Shown: positions 16,857-26,244, counted from the first letter of the stretch. The stretch is 62,837 nt of DNA from an uncultured Candidatus Melainabacteria bacterium (GCA_950096985.1 CATNBA010000009.1:1-62837), one strand, 5' to 3'. The notes: generated by a model from the letters alone, not told the origin. Translations and numbers: made by a program.

Positions 16857-19163
16857 ATGGAATTTATTAATGAAACAGCTGATAAAAAAACAATATTGAA
16901 ACAAGATATAGGTATTAATCCTGTTCTTATTGAAAATAATGTAAGCAAAATTGAAAACATTTTGGAATTTTTCAATACACCATCTCCGTTATTACTTATA
17001 AATGGATTTATGGGTACAGGTAAAGTTCATGTTGTAAATCAGGCTCTTTCTTTTTTGAATAAGGATGTCATAACACTTAAATACAATTGTTTTGAAACAA
17101 CTATACTTGATGATATTTTACTTGAATTTTTTGATAGTTTTAAAAAACTTACAGCACAAGGAACAATTCCTACACCAAAAGCAAAAACAGAAAACTTTAC
17201 GCAAAAGATTAACGCCTATTTTGAATGCATAGATAAACCCGTATTAATTGTAATCAATTCATTTGAACAAATACTCAAAGATTACAAACAGGAAATTACG
17301 GATTTTTTCTTTCACCTGTCAAAATCATATAAAATTAAAACAATTATTATCTCAAGAAAGTTTGATTACGAAGATTTTAAACAAAACTATCAGCGCGTTT
17401 CGATTAATGCGCTTGAAAAAGGTATTTTTGAAAAATATTTAAGAGAAGAAGGCTTTAAACAAATAGGACCTCTTTCTGATGAACTTTACAAATACACCAG
17501 AGGATACTGGTTCTATACAACTCTGGCAATAAGAATTATGCAGTTTAGAAAGCTTTCGCTTGCAGATTTTATGTCAGGATATACACAAAGCTTTCAGACA
17601 TTCAATGACTTTATTTTACGGGAGGCACTTTCACTTGTAGACCCTGTAAGCGGTCATTTATTCAGATTTTTAACTATCATGCGTCATCCTGTTAACATGA
17701 AACTTTTACAAACATTGAACCTATATGATGCAGATAGAATTGCTTATTTTGTAGATAACCTTGTTTTAACCCGAGAAGGTTCAATGCTTTATTTGCAGGA
17801 TTATTATAAAACCATTGCAGAAAATTCAATTACCGAAAATATTGCAATAAAAATACATAAAAGCTGCGTTGATTTATATAATACGCAATTACCTCTGAAA
17901 CCACTTGAAAGAGATTTACTAATCTCAAGACAAACAATGCGTAAAGAAATTGAATACCATAGTCTTTATATTCCCAAAAAGCCTGTACTTATTCAAAAAC
18001 CTGTATCTCAACCTGAATTTATACAAACTGTCCGCCAAACTGCACCTACAATTAAAGAAAAAGACGAACAAATTAAACACATTTCTTTTGTTTTTGAAAC
18101 AGAAGCTGATGAAATGGCAATAATGAATAAAATTGCAAATTCAATAAATAAATTTGTTGATATTTCAGATAAAAAATCGCAGGCTCTGGATGAAGTTAAA
18201 GATTTATCTCTAATCGACCTGATAAATCTTGCAAAAACGGAAGAACAAAATTTTGAATACCTGAAAGCAGTAATGATTTATCAAAAAGCATTAACAATGA
18301 ATACTGATGACGATTACTACACATTCCTGCCAACACTTTACTCAAGACTTGCAACAGCTTTCAAAAATATGTCGGACTGGTTTAATGCACAAAAATACTT
18401 TGAACTTGCTGTAGAATTCTATATTTCAACAGGCGACACCGAAAAAATTAACCAGTATAAGTTTGAAATTGCAAATATTTATTATATTACATTCAAAACT
18501 GACAGAGCTGAAAATTTGTTGAATGAAATTTTATCTGAAGATATTTCCGAAAATTTAAAAATTAAAGCTCAATTGCTTATTTCGTCAATAAACGGGGCAG
18601 AGTTAAACTTACCGTCATCAACTTCAGGAATAGAGAAAAATGTTCTTACAGAGTTGTATTTTAAATATGCTGTCTGCAGAGATGATGAAGGCGATATAGA
18701 AAACGCTGTGAAATATTACAAAAAATGTGTTGAAACATCGCAGGATATTAAAATTAATGCCTACCTTTCATCATCTCTAACAAATTTAGCATCCATTTAT
18801 GATGAAAACGGAAAAACAGAATTAGCGATAAAATATTTGCATGAAAGCTTGAGACTTGATGAAATTTCAAATAATTACAACGGAATTTATGTGTCAGCTA
18901 TGAAACTTGCAGAAATCAGCAAAGAGAACTCTCTGGAATACTTAGATCGCGCAAAAAAATGTGCGCTTGAACTTAATGAACCATTTTACATAACATCCGC
19001 TGAAATTGCATTAGGTGATTTATACAATAAGAACAAAGATTATAAAAACGCACTTATACATTACAATGATGCACTTAAAACGGCTAAAAATGATTTCAAC
19101 AAAGAAAATATTGATAAAATACAAATTCGTATAAATGACATTAAAAAGGTATATAATGGATAA
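16857..19163 (+). CDS. STAND-like NTPase with C-terminal TPR repeats
   Basis: A 768-residue protein. Residues 30-230 look like an AAA/STAND NTPase: L-L-L-I-N-G-F-M-G-T-G-K as P-loop and P-V-L-I-V-I-N-S-F-E-Q as Walker B. In the P-loop the usual Ser/Thr after GK is replaced by Val (G-T-G-K-V-H-V), so nucleotide handling may be impaired. After a helical linker, residues 450-765 contain about six TPR-like units (for example Y-L-K-A-V-M-I-Y-Q-K-A-L, N-A-L-I-H-Y-N-D-A-L). Such architectures act as signalling or assembly scaffolds. The promoter sits directly at the start codon. It overlaps rsmG by 8 bp. Confidence 0.75.
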   Translation: MEFINETADKKTILKQDIGINPVLIENNVSKIENILEFFNTPSPLLLINGFMGTGKVHVVNQALSFLNKDVITLKYNCFETTILDDILLEFFDSFKKLTAQGTIPTPKAKTENFTQKINAYFECIDKPVLIVINSFEQILKDYKQEITDFFFHLSKSYKIKTIIISRKFDYEDFKQNYQRVSINALEKGIFEKYLREEGFKQIGPLSDELYKYTRGYWFYTTLAIRIMQFRKLSLADFMSGYTQSFQTFNDFILREALSLVDPVSGHLFRFLTIMRHPVNMKLLQTLNLYDADRIAYFVDNLVLTREGSMLYLQDYYKTIAENSITENIAIKIHKSCVDLYNTQLPLKPLERDLLISRQTMRKEIEYHSLYIPKKPVLIQKPVSQPEFIQTVRQTAPTIKEKDEQIKHISFVFETEADEMAIMNKIANSINKFVDISDKKSQALDEVKDLSLIDLINLAKTEEQNFEYLKAVMIYQKALTMNTDDDYYTFLPTLYSRLATAFKNMSDWFNAQKYFELAVEFYISTGDTEKINQYKFEIANIYYITFKTDRAENLLNEILSEDISENLKIKAQLLISSINGAELNLPSSTSGIEKNVLTELYFKYAVCRDDEGDIENAVKYYKKCVETSQDIKINAYLSSSLTNLASIYDENGKTELAIKYLHESLRLDEISNNYNGIYVSAMKLAEISKENSLEYLDRAKKCALELNEPFYITSAEIALGDLYNKNKDYKNALIHYNDALKTAKNDFNKENIDKIQIRINDIKKVYNG

Positions 19164-19743
19164 AACAAATTTTAAGAAATATATTGACGCATTTTTAAAT
19201 CAAAATGCTAAGGTGAATTTAATATCAAAAAACGATGAAAAATTTTTGTGGGAAAAACATATTTTCGACAGTCTCGCAATAGAAAAATTCTTTAGTAAAT
19301 ATCATAGTGGCAAGACTCTGCTTGATATCGGCACAGGAGGGGGCTTTCCATCTGTACCGATTGCCTTAAATTATCCTGATATTGAAGTTTACGCACTAGA
19401 CAGTATCAGAAAAAAAATCAATGCAATTGAAAATATAAAAGAAGAATTAAATATAAAAAACCTTAATACCATTTGCGACAGAGCAGAAAATGTTAATAAA
19501 AAATTTGATATAATTACATCGCGCGCTGTTGCAACTCTTGATAAAATTACGGGTTATGCTATGCCGTTGCTGAAAAAAGACGGTTATTTTGTAGCTTATA
19601 AATCAATTCGAGCACAGGAAGAAATTTCTGAAGCTCAAAAAACATTGAAGAAATATAAGGCAGAAATTATTGATATTATAGAGTATGATTTACCGCTAGA
19701 AGAAAATCATACCCGCAATTTGATTATTATTAAGCATAAATAA
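19156..19743 (+). CDS. rsmG: 16S rRNA (guanine527-N7)-methyltransferase
   Basis: A 195-residue SAM-dependent methyltransferase. The GidB/RsmG signature is clear: N-L-I-S-K-N-D-E near residue 20, H-I-F-D-S-L-A, then L-L-D-I-G-T-G-G-G-F-P-S-V-P-I-A near 58-73 as SAM-binding motif I, and T-S-R-A-V-A-T-L near 116-123. RsmG makes m7G527 in the 530 loop of 16S rRNA; loss gives low-level streptomycin resistance in other bacteria. I start at ATG 19156, inside the end of the TPR gene, because AAAAAGG lies 7 nt upstream; an upstream in-frame start at 19135 has no such support. Confidence 0.95.
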   Translation: MDKTNFKKYIDAFLNQNAKVNLISKNDEKFLWEKHIFDSLAIEKFFSKYHSGKTLLDIGTGGGFPSVPIALNYPDIEVYALDSIRKKINAIENIKEELNIKNLNTICDRAENVNKKFDIITSRAVATLDKITGYAMPLLKKDGYFVAYKSIRAQEEISEAQKTLKKYKAEIIDIIEYDLPLEENHTRNLIIIKHK

Positions 19744-19769
19744 TGTGCAATCGCAGCTGCGATTGCACA
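19744..19769. repeat. 26-bp perfect palindrome after rsmG
   Basis: TGTGCAATCGCAG is followed at once by its exact reverse complement, immediately after the rsmG stop. It is followed by eight A, not T, so it does not look like a normal terminator in either direction. It could be a REP-like element, an mRNA 3'-end stabiliser or a protein-binding site. Confidence 0.7.
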
Positions 19770-19776
19770 AAAAAAA

Positions 19777-19804
19777 CCACTCAATAAATTGAGTGGGTCG
19801 TTTT
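19777..19804 (+). terminator. likely terminator of the TPR/rsmG transcript
   Basis: CCACTCAAT and ATTGAGTGG form a 9-bp stem with a 2-nt nominal loop, followed by GTCGTTTTC. The T-run is short, so termination may be partial. The remaining intergenic DNA to 20165 holds a 12-bp palindrome ATTGTTAACAAT (20081-20092), TATAAT-like boxes and no ORF or RNA gene I can recognise. Confidence 0.5.
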
Positions 19805-20165
19805 CTGCATCCTAATGGTCTCTTTTAGTGTTTATTATTTAGGAGTTTATATGTTTTTGGGGTTAATGAATCTATTTATATTTAGTGTTTCGACTACACT
19901 TAAATCTTACTTAATTATTATTGCACATTGCATTTTAAATGTCAATAGAATGCATTAATAAATTTTTCACAAACCTGAAAATGCCCATATAGTGTATAAT
20001 CTACACTTTACAAAACTTAATACTTTGTTATTACAGCTCATTTAATGGGTATAGAATAATGCAACCGGGATATGTTAATAATTGTTAACAATAAAGTAAA
20101 TAAAAAAGCAATTATCTGAACAATATATACTTTATATATACAAGAGTATAAAATAGGAAAGAATT

Positions 20166-20405
20166 ATGTCAGCAACTGAAAAGATTGGCGGTATTTCACG
20201 CAGGGTATTCAATCCTGTTGAAGCTGTTAAATTATATGCAACAACAAATAAACATATTGGTGCGGTAAGTTCCGAAAACCCTTTTAAAGGTACTGTAAGC
20301 TGGGGCTTATATGCTTGGAACTATGGTGAAGGCGGGCAGGTCGACCCGACTGAATATGCCGAAGATGGAACCGAATACCATCAGAAAACATTGTGCTGGG
20401 CATAA
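20166..20405 (+). CDS. small lineage-specific protein (79 residues)
   Basis: MSATEKIGGISRRVFNPVEA, then a segment with N-P-F-K-G, W-G-L-Y-A-W and a polar acidic tail ending K-T-L-C-W-A. No signal peptide, membrane segment or known domain. AGGAAAG lies 6 nt before the ATG. The next small gene starts 9 bp after its stop with its own AAGGTGGG site, so they form a two-gene unit ended by a strong terminator. The pairing of N-P-V and N-P-F motifs and a short hydrophobic C-terminus ending in Ala recurs in the small protein at 52,698. Function unknown. Confidence 0.65.
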   Translation: MSATEKIGGISRRVFNPVEAVKLYATTNKHIGAVSSENPFKGTVSWGLYAWNYGEGGQVDPTEYAEDGTEYHQKTLCWA

Positions 20406-20414
20406 GGTGGGACA

Positions 20415-20762
20415 ATGGGTGCGTTAGATGCAATAAACAGTATAGGTTTACACATACCATCACCTGACGATTGCGCTACTGATGGAAACGGTGATATATT
20501 TGCAGATACTAAAGGATATCCTGAAGTTGATCCTGCAACTCGTCCTGAAATCACAGAAACAGACAGCAGTGCACAATATGCTGCCAATAATCCTAACTGG
20601 GGTGTAACAAACTCTTACAATAATAACGAATATGCCTATGAAGTTGCACGAAACCTTATGCAAAAAGGGACTGCCGGCACAAATCCTTTTTCAAATGACG
20701 ATTTTAATCGAATGCTTTATCAAGAAAAAGGTTCTGCTTTGAATTTGTACAGTTTAGCATAA
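20415..20762 (+). CDS. small lineage-specific protein ending NLYSLA
   Basis: A 115-residue acidic, Asn- and Asp-rich protein with no signal peptide, membrane helix or recognised domain. Near the end it has T-N-P-F-S-N-D-D-F and the C-terminal hexapeptide N-L-Y-S-L-A, nearly the same as the end of the 59-residue protein at 52,698 (N-L-Y-C-L-A). A conserved C-terminus after a variable body suggests a recognition or sorting tail. Translation should start at 20415 with AAGGTGGG upstream. Cotranscribed with the preceding 79-residue gene. Function unknown. Confidence 0.65.
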   Translation: MGALDAINSIGLHIPSPDDCATDGNGDIFADTKGYPEVDPATRPEITETDSSAQYAANNPNWGVTNSYNNNEYAYEVARNLMQKGTAGTNPFSNDDFNRMLYQEKGSALNLYSLA

Positions 20763-20795
20763 AAAACGACGATACCCTAAAGTATCGTCGTTTTT
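20762..20795. terminator. bidirectional intrinsic terminator
   Basis: AAAAACGACGATAC and GTATCGTCGTTTTT form a 14-bp perfect stem with loop CCTAAA, with T-runs on both strands. It ends the two small plus-strand genes and the convergent minus-strand aminotransferase gene. Confidence 0.92.
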
Positions 20796-20809
20796 GTCAT
20801 AGTAATTAA

Positions 20810-21934
20810 TTAAACAGCCGCAACCGATTTAGATTTTTCAATACAATCAATTAATGTTGATGCTACTATTCTTTGTTCTTCTTCTGTAAGTTCAGGGAAC
20901 ATTGGTAATGATACTACCAAATCTGTATTTTCTTCAGATACCGGTAATGACCCTCTGCCAACACCTAAGTATTCATGAACTTTTTGTAAGTGTAAAGGAA
21001 TAGGATAATATAACATTGCGCCTATACCACGTTCTTGCAGCATTTTGTGCACTTCGTCACGGTTTGGAATTTTTACTGTGTACTGGTGGTAAACACAATA
21101 TGTATCATCCAACTCAACAGGTGTTTGAATATCTGCACAGTCTTTAAATAATTCATTATAGTAATAAGCGTGTTTACGTCTCATTTCGTTCCACTCTTTA
21201 ATATGAGGAAGTTTTACACGTAAAATAGCTGATTGAATTTCATCAAGTCTGCTGTTTACACCAATTTCATCATGATGGTAACGAATAGCACCGCCATGAT
21301 TTCTTAAAGCGATTACGCGGTCTTTAAGAGTTTCATCATTACACATGATTAAGCCGCCGTCGCCCATACCGCCTAAGTTTTTAGTCGGATAGAAGCTTAA
21401 ACATCCGAATTCACCGAATGTACCTACCATTTTACCTTTGTATAAAGCTCCCACTGCCTGACAGCAGTCTTCAATTACGTGTAAGTTATGTTTTTTGGCA
21501 ACTGCCATAATTGTATCCATATCACAAGGCTGTCCGTATAAGTGAACAGGTATAATCGCTTTTGTTTTTGAAGTTATAGCAGCTTCTAATTTTGAAGCAT
21601 CCATATTAAATGTATCTTTATCAATATCAACAAAAACAGGTTTTGCACCGACAATGCCGATAGCTTCTGTAGTTGCAACAAATGTAAATGCAACTGTAAT
21701 AACTTCATCACCTTCACCGATGTTTAATGCTCTTAGTGCAAGGTGTAATGCGTCAGTACCGGAATTTAAGCCTACAGTATATTTGCATCCGTAAAAATCA
21801 GCCATTTCCTGTTCAAAAGCTTTTGTGTTCGGTCCTAAAATGTAAGAGCCTGAACGTAAAACTTCACAAACTGCTTTTTCAACTTCTGCCCCAATTGCTG
21901 CGTACTGACGTTTTGAATCTAAAATAGGTATCAT
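20810..21934 (-). CDS. DegT/DnrJ/EryC1/StrS-family PLP aminotransferase
   Basis: A 374-residue fold-type I PLP enzyme. Seen are G-L-N-S-G-T-D-A-L near residues 55-63 (phosphate binding), H-L-Y-G-Q near 131, I-E-D-C-C-Q-A near 155-161 and S-F-Y-P-T-K-N-L-G-G-M-G-D-G-G, whose Lys near 187 should hold PLP. Family enzymes aminate keto-sugar nucleotides, giving amino sugars for O-antigen or other glycans. It is the last gene of a minus-strand block with an O-antigen ligase, DUF4330 protein and heptose kinase, which supports a surface-polysaccharide role. The precise sugar cannot be told. Confidence 0.93.
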   Translation of the reverse strand: MIPILDSKRQYAAIGAEVEKAVCEVLRSGSYILGPNTKAFEQEMADFYGCKYTVGLNSGTDALHLALRALNIGEGDEVITVAFTFVATTEAIGIVGAKPVFVDIDKDTFNMDASKLEAAITSKTKAIIPVHLYGQPCDMDTIMAVAKKHNLHVIEDCCQAVGALYKGKMVGTFGEFGCLSFYPTKNLGGMGDGGLIMCNDETLKDRVIALRNHGGAIRYHHDEIGVNSRLDEIQSAILRVKLPHIKEWNEMRRKHAYYYNELFKDCADIQTPVELDDTYCVYHQYTVKIPNRDEVHKMLQERGIGAMLYYPIPLHLQKVHEYLGVGRGSLPVSEENTDLVVSLPMFPELTEEEQRIVASTLIDCIEKSKSVAAV

Positions 21935-21995
21935 ATATCTCTCCTTTTTTCCTATATCTATTATAATTTTAGTTTACCACAGGATTTCCATGCCT

Positions 21996-23309
21996 TTATA
22001 TAAGCTTAATAAACACTCTTACAATTGCAACCATAGTCCAGAAAATAAATTGAATTTGCGGTCTAAAAAATACTGTATCAACAAGCCCGTGAACACTTAC
22101 GGCACATATTGAAATCAATGCTGCTGCAACAAAAATAACCGCATTGGTATCTACTGATTTTAGTATAAATTTTACGGCATCTTTTATTAATGTTATCAAA
22201 AATCCCATATATGCAATCAGTGCAAAAATACCGCTTTCAACAGCAATTTCAAGATAAATATTGTATGCACTAAGTGCATCAAAACCTGTTTTCATATATA
22301 AACCATAGATTTCGCGAAAATTTTTGTTGCCAACACCTATACCTAAAAGCCAGTTATCTTTAAACATGTCAAAAGATGATTGATAAACATTAAACCTGAA
22401 CGAATTTGAACTATCCTGACGCATAGCAAATATAGACAAAACTCTTGCTCGCAGTGACGAACTCAGCATGACTGCAAAAGTTGCAATTGCAGCTACTCCG
22501 CCGACAAGGGATAAATAAATTTGTTTATAATTTTGCCACAAATATTTTGCAGAAACCGCAAACATCCCGGCTATTATTACCATCATACCGATAAATGCAC
22601 CCCTGCACCCTGTCAAAAACAAAGTTACAGTTGATAATAGTGCAAATAATAATGAACCTGATGCAAAATTATATTTTTTATTATTAAGACAATATGCACT
22701 AATCCCGTATAAAGCAGGTATGCCCGCAACAAAATATCCGCCTAACAAATTAGGATTTAAAGGTTTTAATGTTCCATAAACTCTTGTCATAACCTGTTCC
22801 GGATTAAGTTTTGAAACATCCTGCCAGGTAGAAATTTCTTCAACATGAGCAAAATTCTGCAAAAATCCTGCAACAGCCTCAAAACTCACACAAACACCGA
22901 TTACAGATAAAATATAAGGAACTTTATCTCTGTTATATTTCAGATATTGTACCGTTGAAGCATAAAATGCAAGATATGTAAAAGTTTTAAAAAAGCCTTT
23001 CAAACTCAATGCAAAAAGTGTAGATCCTGCAAGACTTATTATTACTATCATAAAGTAGGCTAACAACCACAGTTCAAAAGTTTCACAGTCAAGCCGCTGT
23101 CCTTTTTTAAAAACTATTTTTACAAATGTTAAAAACACTGTTATTAACGCAATAAAACCGATTATATCTGATGGCATAACGGTTGATGCAATAAATACAC
23201 CGGCAATTGATGCAAAAATAAGTTTGTCTATATTCTGTAAAAACAAGCTGTTTTCATATAAATATTCTGTTTTATTCTGAGTAAATTCTAAAATCTTATT
23301 GAACATCAT
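21996..23309 (-). CDS. O-antigen ligase / polymerase-family membrane protein
   Basis: A 437-residue integral membrane protein with about ten to twelve hydrophobic segments. A large loop in the second half contains the region typical of Wzy_C/WaaL proteins (F-R-F-N-V-Y-Q-S-S-F-D-M-F-K-D-N-W-L-L-G-I-G-V-G-N near residues 302-326). WaaL joins O-antigen to lipid A-core on the periplasmic side; related Wzy enzymes polymerise O-units and the two are hard to separate by sequence. The ATG overlaps the end of the DUF4330 gene by 14 bp, so both are translated from one mRNA. Loop N-F-R-E-I-Y-G-L-Y follows the conserved GxGxxNF motif. Confidence 0.87.
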   Translation of the reverse strand: MMFNKILEFTQNKTEYLYENSLFLQNIDKLIFASIAGVFIASTVMPSDIIGFIALITVFLTFVKIVFKKGQRLDCETFELWLLAYFMIVIISLAGSTLFALSLKGFFKTFTYLAFYASTVQYLKYNRDKVPYILSVIGVCVSFEAVAGFLQNFAHVEEISTWQDVSKLNPEQVMTRVYGTLKPLNPNLLGGYFVAGIPALYGISAYCLNNKKYNFASGSLLFALLSTVTLFLTGCRGAFIGMMVIIAGMFAVSAKYLWQNYKQIYLSLVGGVAAIATFAVMLSSSLRARVLSIFAMRQDSSNSFRFNVYQSSFDMFKDNWLLGIGVGNKNFREIYGLYMKTGFDALSAYNIYLEIAVESGIFALIAYMGFLITLIKDAVKFILKSVDTNAVIFVAAALISICAVSVHGLVDTVFFRPQIQFIFWTMVAIVRVFIKLI

Positions 23310-23862
23310 TATTTGTATTTATAGCATCATGAAATTTATTATCATTAGTTTCTGGCATAACTTTTAAATCTGAAACTGTACCGTTGAATTTGTAATCTTT
23401 ACCTTCAAGAGTAATCGGCAAACCCATTTTTATCTTGTTACCGCCAACAACAGCACCGTCTTTAGTAATTTTTGCGGTGTCTGTTAATGTAACCGTAATG
23501 TCATACATATTTGCCTGGGAAACATCTTCAACTACCATAACTTTTTTGCTGTTTAAAACAGGTAATACAACTTTTTTTCTTTCAGCTTTAACAGAGATAA
23601 TATCTAAATCAGAATAAGGAACATTTCTTATACTGATAAAAGTTTTGTCTTTAGCCTGCATAGGAATTTCGTTACCGGTAAGAGTTACGCCTCTGATAAA
23701 TACCTGAAACGAAATTTTAGAAGTAGCCTCAATTTGATTAGATGCAGTTTGTCTAAAATTTTTAAATGTAAAAAATCCAACGATTAAGGCAAGAATTATC
23801 CCTGCTATAATAATTAAATCTACAGTTTTAAATTTCTTTAAAATTTCTGTTATTTTTTCCAT
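23296..23862 (-). CDS. DUF4330-domain membrane-anchored protein
   Basis: A 188-residue protein with a cytoplasmic start, one transmembrane helix (residues 15-32, I-I-I-A-G-I-I-L-A-L-I-V-G-F-F) and a periplasmic beta-rich domain that matches DUF4330 (V-F-I-R-G-V-T-L, then M-G-L-P-I-T-L-E-G). The family occurs mainly in Cyanobacteria and relatives and has no known function. Here it sits between the heptose kinase and the O-antigen ligase, overlapping the latter, so a part in LPS or glycan export or ligation is a reasonable inference. Confidence 0.78.
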   Translation of the reverse strand: MEKITEILKKFKTVDLIIIAGIILALIVGFFTFKNFRQTASNQIEATSKISFQVFIRGVTLTGNEIPMQAKDKTFISIRNVPYSDLDIISVKAERKKVVLPVLNSKKVMVVEDVSQANMYDITVTLTDTAKITKDGAVVGGNKIKMGLPITLEGKDYKFNGTVSDLKVMPETNDNKFHDAINTNNDVQ

Positions 23863-23885
23863 AAAATTCTCTCCATATTTTACTG

Positions 23886-24890
23886 TTAGAGTTTTTCAAC
23901 AGCATTTAAAAGTTCATCAACAGATGTTGTCGCACATCCGAATTGTCTGACAACGATACTGGCTGCAATATTACCGATAATTGCCGCATAAGCAGGGTCT
24001 GCCCCTGTTGCAAGCGCAAGTGTATAAACTGCGGTAACAGTATCGCCTGCACCTGTAACATCAAATACTTCCGATTTATTAAACACAGGAATTTTTGTGT
24101 AATTTCCGTGAGTTCTGGCTACAAACATTCCATCAGCTCCACAGGTAATCAGAATTGATTTTGCATTTGTTTCTTCGAGCAATTTATCTCCTGCTCTTTT
24201 TAAATCATCTTCGCTTTCGATTGAAAAACCAACTGCTTTTTGTGTATCAGGTAAATTTGGTGTCATTGAAGTTACATTTTTATAAACGTCTAATTCTTTT
24301 TGTGCGTCAACAACAACAATTTTGTTATACTGATTAGCAAGTCTTATAGTTTCTTGAATAATATTTGGTGTAAGTGTTCCGATATGATAATTTGATAAAA
24401 TAACAGCATCATGTTCGGGAATTGCTCTTTCAATTTGTTTTAAAACTTCCTGTTCAATCTCTGGACTTAAATATCCGTCTGTTTGTCTGTCAATTCTTAC
24501 AATCTGCTGTGTAATAGAAGTTGTAATTGAGCCTGAAATTCTTGTTTTTGTAGTAGTTTTTCTTGACGGATCAACAACTAATCGTCCGCAATTTACATTA
24601 GCGAGTTCAAAAGTTTCGCGTAATTGTCCTGCCTGAAAATCATCTCCACAAACACCTATTACGCTGACTTTTCCGTTATTTAAGGCTGAAACGTTATGAG
24701 CCGCATTTGATGCTGCTCCTAAAATTAATTTTGTATTTGAGTGACGAAGAATTAAAACAGGAGCTTCACGGGAAATTCTTTCCGCGTCACCGTAAATCAT
24801 TTCATCAATAGCTAAATCGCCGACAACAAGAACTTTTGGTTCTGTAAGTTTTTTAATATATGAAACTAATTGTTCCTTATTAATATACAT
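23886..24890 (-). CDS. RfaE1-like heptose-7-phosphate kinase (PfkB family)
   Basis: A 334-residue PfkB/ribokinase-fold kinase. N-terminal V-L-V-V-G-D-L-A-I-D-E and R-I-S-R-E-A-P-V match the HldE/RfaE kinase domain, as does L-G-A-A-S-N-A-A-H-N near residue 57. The catalytic G-A-G-D-T-V-T-A near 279-286 has the expected Asp. It should phosphorylate D-glycero-D-manno-heptose-7-phosphate at C1 for LPS core heptose. The HldE nucleotidyltransferase domain is absent, so a separate partner must exist elsewhere. It leads the block with DUF4330, O-antigen ligase and aminotransferase genes. Confidence 0.87.
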   Translation of the reverse strand: MYINKEQLVSYIKKLTEPKVLVVGDLAIDEMIYGDAERISREAPVLILRHSNTKLILGAASNAAHNVSALNNGKVSVIGVCGDDFQAGQLRETFELANVNCGRLVVDPSRKTTTKTRISGSITTSITQQIVRIDRQTDGYLSPEIEQEVLKQIERAIPEHDAVILSNYHIGTLTPNIIQETIRLANQYNKIVVVDAQKELDVYKNVTSMTPNLPDTQKAVGFSIESEDDLKRAGDKLLEETNAKSILITCGADGMFVARTHGNYTKIPVFNKSEVFDVTGAGDTVTAVYTLALATGADPAYAAIIGNIAASIVVRQFGCATTSVDELLNAVEKL

Positions 24891-24927
24891 ATAAAGACTT
24901 CCTTATCTGTATATTAACACAAATGAA

Positions 24928-26192
24928 TTATTTGTAAACTTTGCCAGTATAAACGACTTGTCCGTTGCGGACGATTTCCACTGTCTGAGCGGTTTGGGTG
25001 ATATCATCAAGTCCTACTTTTTCTTTTTCCGATTGGGTCGGTTCAAGTCCGTCAAATATAATACGTCCTTCTATAAGTCCTGTTGGAGGTTGAGTCGTGT
25101 AATCGCAGAATTGAATAATCGGAGCACTGTCAGAGCTTTCCATAAATATTCCATTTCCTATAGTGTATTCTTTTCCGTCGACTTTAACAATATCGCCTTT
25201 TTTGATTTGTATTTTAGCGTCTGTTAAACCTCCGTTATCTACATCCGGCATTCTCATATGTTCAAACGTTACATTACCGTCAAAATCATCAATATAATTG
25301 GTATATCCTCTGTTACACCATTCATCTATATCTTGTGTCAGTAAATCAGGATTTGTCAGGTATTCGGTAAATTGGTGATTATTATATCTTGAATAATTCG
25401 GGAGTTCTCCTTTATCTATCAAAACAGCACAGGTCATTACTCCCAATGTCTCACAGGCTCTTTCTTCCCACTTAGTATTTATGTAAGGTGCTGTGATAGG
25501 GTTACCCGAGACATCACGGTATCTTGTATCGCCGATTTCGCTTTTATCGGGATTATCTCTTAAGTAAGCTTCATCACAGTGATTTGCCTCATGGACAAGC
25601 ATTGTGACCATATTAGCAAGATTATCAGTGTCTTGAAGCTTTGTATTAACAGTGATTGCGTATCCGTCACTTTTGTCTCCGCCATGCATTGTGTCGTGAA
25701 GCGGATCATCTTCATATTTTATATTCGCAATATATTTAAGCAACCTGTCACGTTTAGCAGAAGATATACCGAGTTTTTCCAAATCTGCATCAGAAAGATT
25801 AGCCAAGTGCTCTTGCAAAAACTCCTGAGCTTTCCCCACATTAGCTTTTAACTCGGGCAAAGAAATTTTTTGCGAAATTCTTTGATTTTTATCAACTAGG
25901 TTCACAGAAGAAGTACGCGAAACTGAAACATCCTGATTAATTGAATTCAAAAAAGCATAAGGATTAGATATATCAAATAAATAATTATTATAATTGTTAG
26001 CTCCTAAACCAAATCCATTGTTTAACCCTGAATTAAAGATGGAATTACAGCCGTGAAAGCCCCCCCCCCGTTAGGATTTTTAACAACCATACCGGTTAGT
26101 CCAACACCAAATGCGCCAAGTCCTATTACTTGGGTCCATTTCGCGAAATTACCGTTATACCAATTGTTTTTTAAAGATTGCCAAAATGTCAT
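24928..26192 (-). pseudogene. metallopeptidase-like envelope protein gene, frame-broken at a G10 tract
   Basis: From ATG 26192 a frame runs 56 codons: MTFWQSLKNN, a hydrophobic segment (V-I-G-L-G-A-F-G-V-G-L-T-G-M-V-V), then Gly codons from a run of ten G, and a stop at 26022. One more G in the run (or one triplet less two) joins this start to the long frame that ends at 24928, giving about 421 residues. The long part contains H-E-A-N-H (HExxH-type zinc motif) in M-L-V-H-E-A-N-H-C-D-E-A-Y and a nearby K-W-E-E-R-A. I read one gene, either phase-variable or affected by an assembly error. Read alone from the TTG at 25950, the downstream frame would give 340 residues without an anchor. Confidence 0.72.
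26060..26069. repeat. homopolymer C10 (G10 on the coding strand)
   Basis: Ten consecutive C on the plus strand inside the N-terminal coding part of the metallopeptidase-like gene. In such AT-rich DNA this is very unlikely by chance. Tracts of this kind are typical slipped-strand phase-variation sites and also typical places for sequencing error. Confidence 0.95.
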
Positions 26193-26244
26193 AAAATAAT
26201 ATACGCCATAATCATCTAAAAACTTTAATATCTGTTAAATTATA

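Noticed and set aside
19744-20165. Structured RNA (6S, RNase P or riboswitch) after rsmG
   Set aside because: Only a palindrome, a hairpin and AT-rich promoter-like DNA are seen; no conserved RNA core is recognised.
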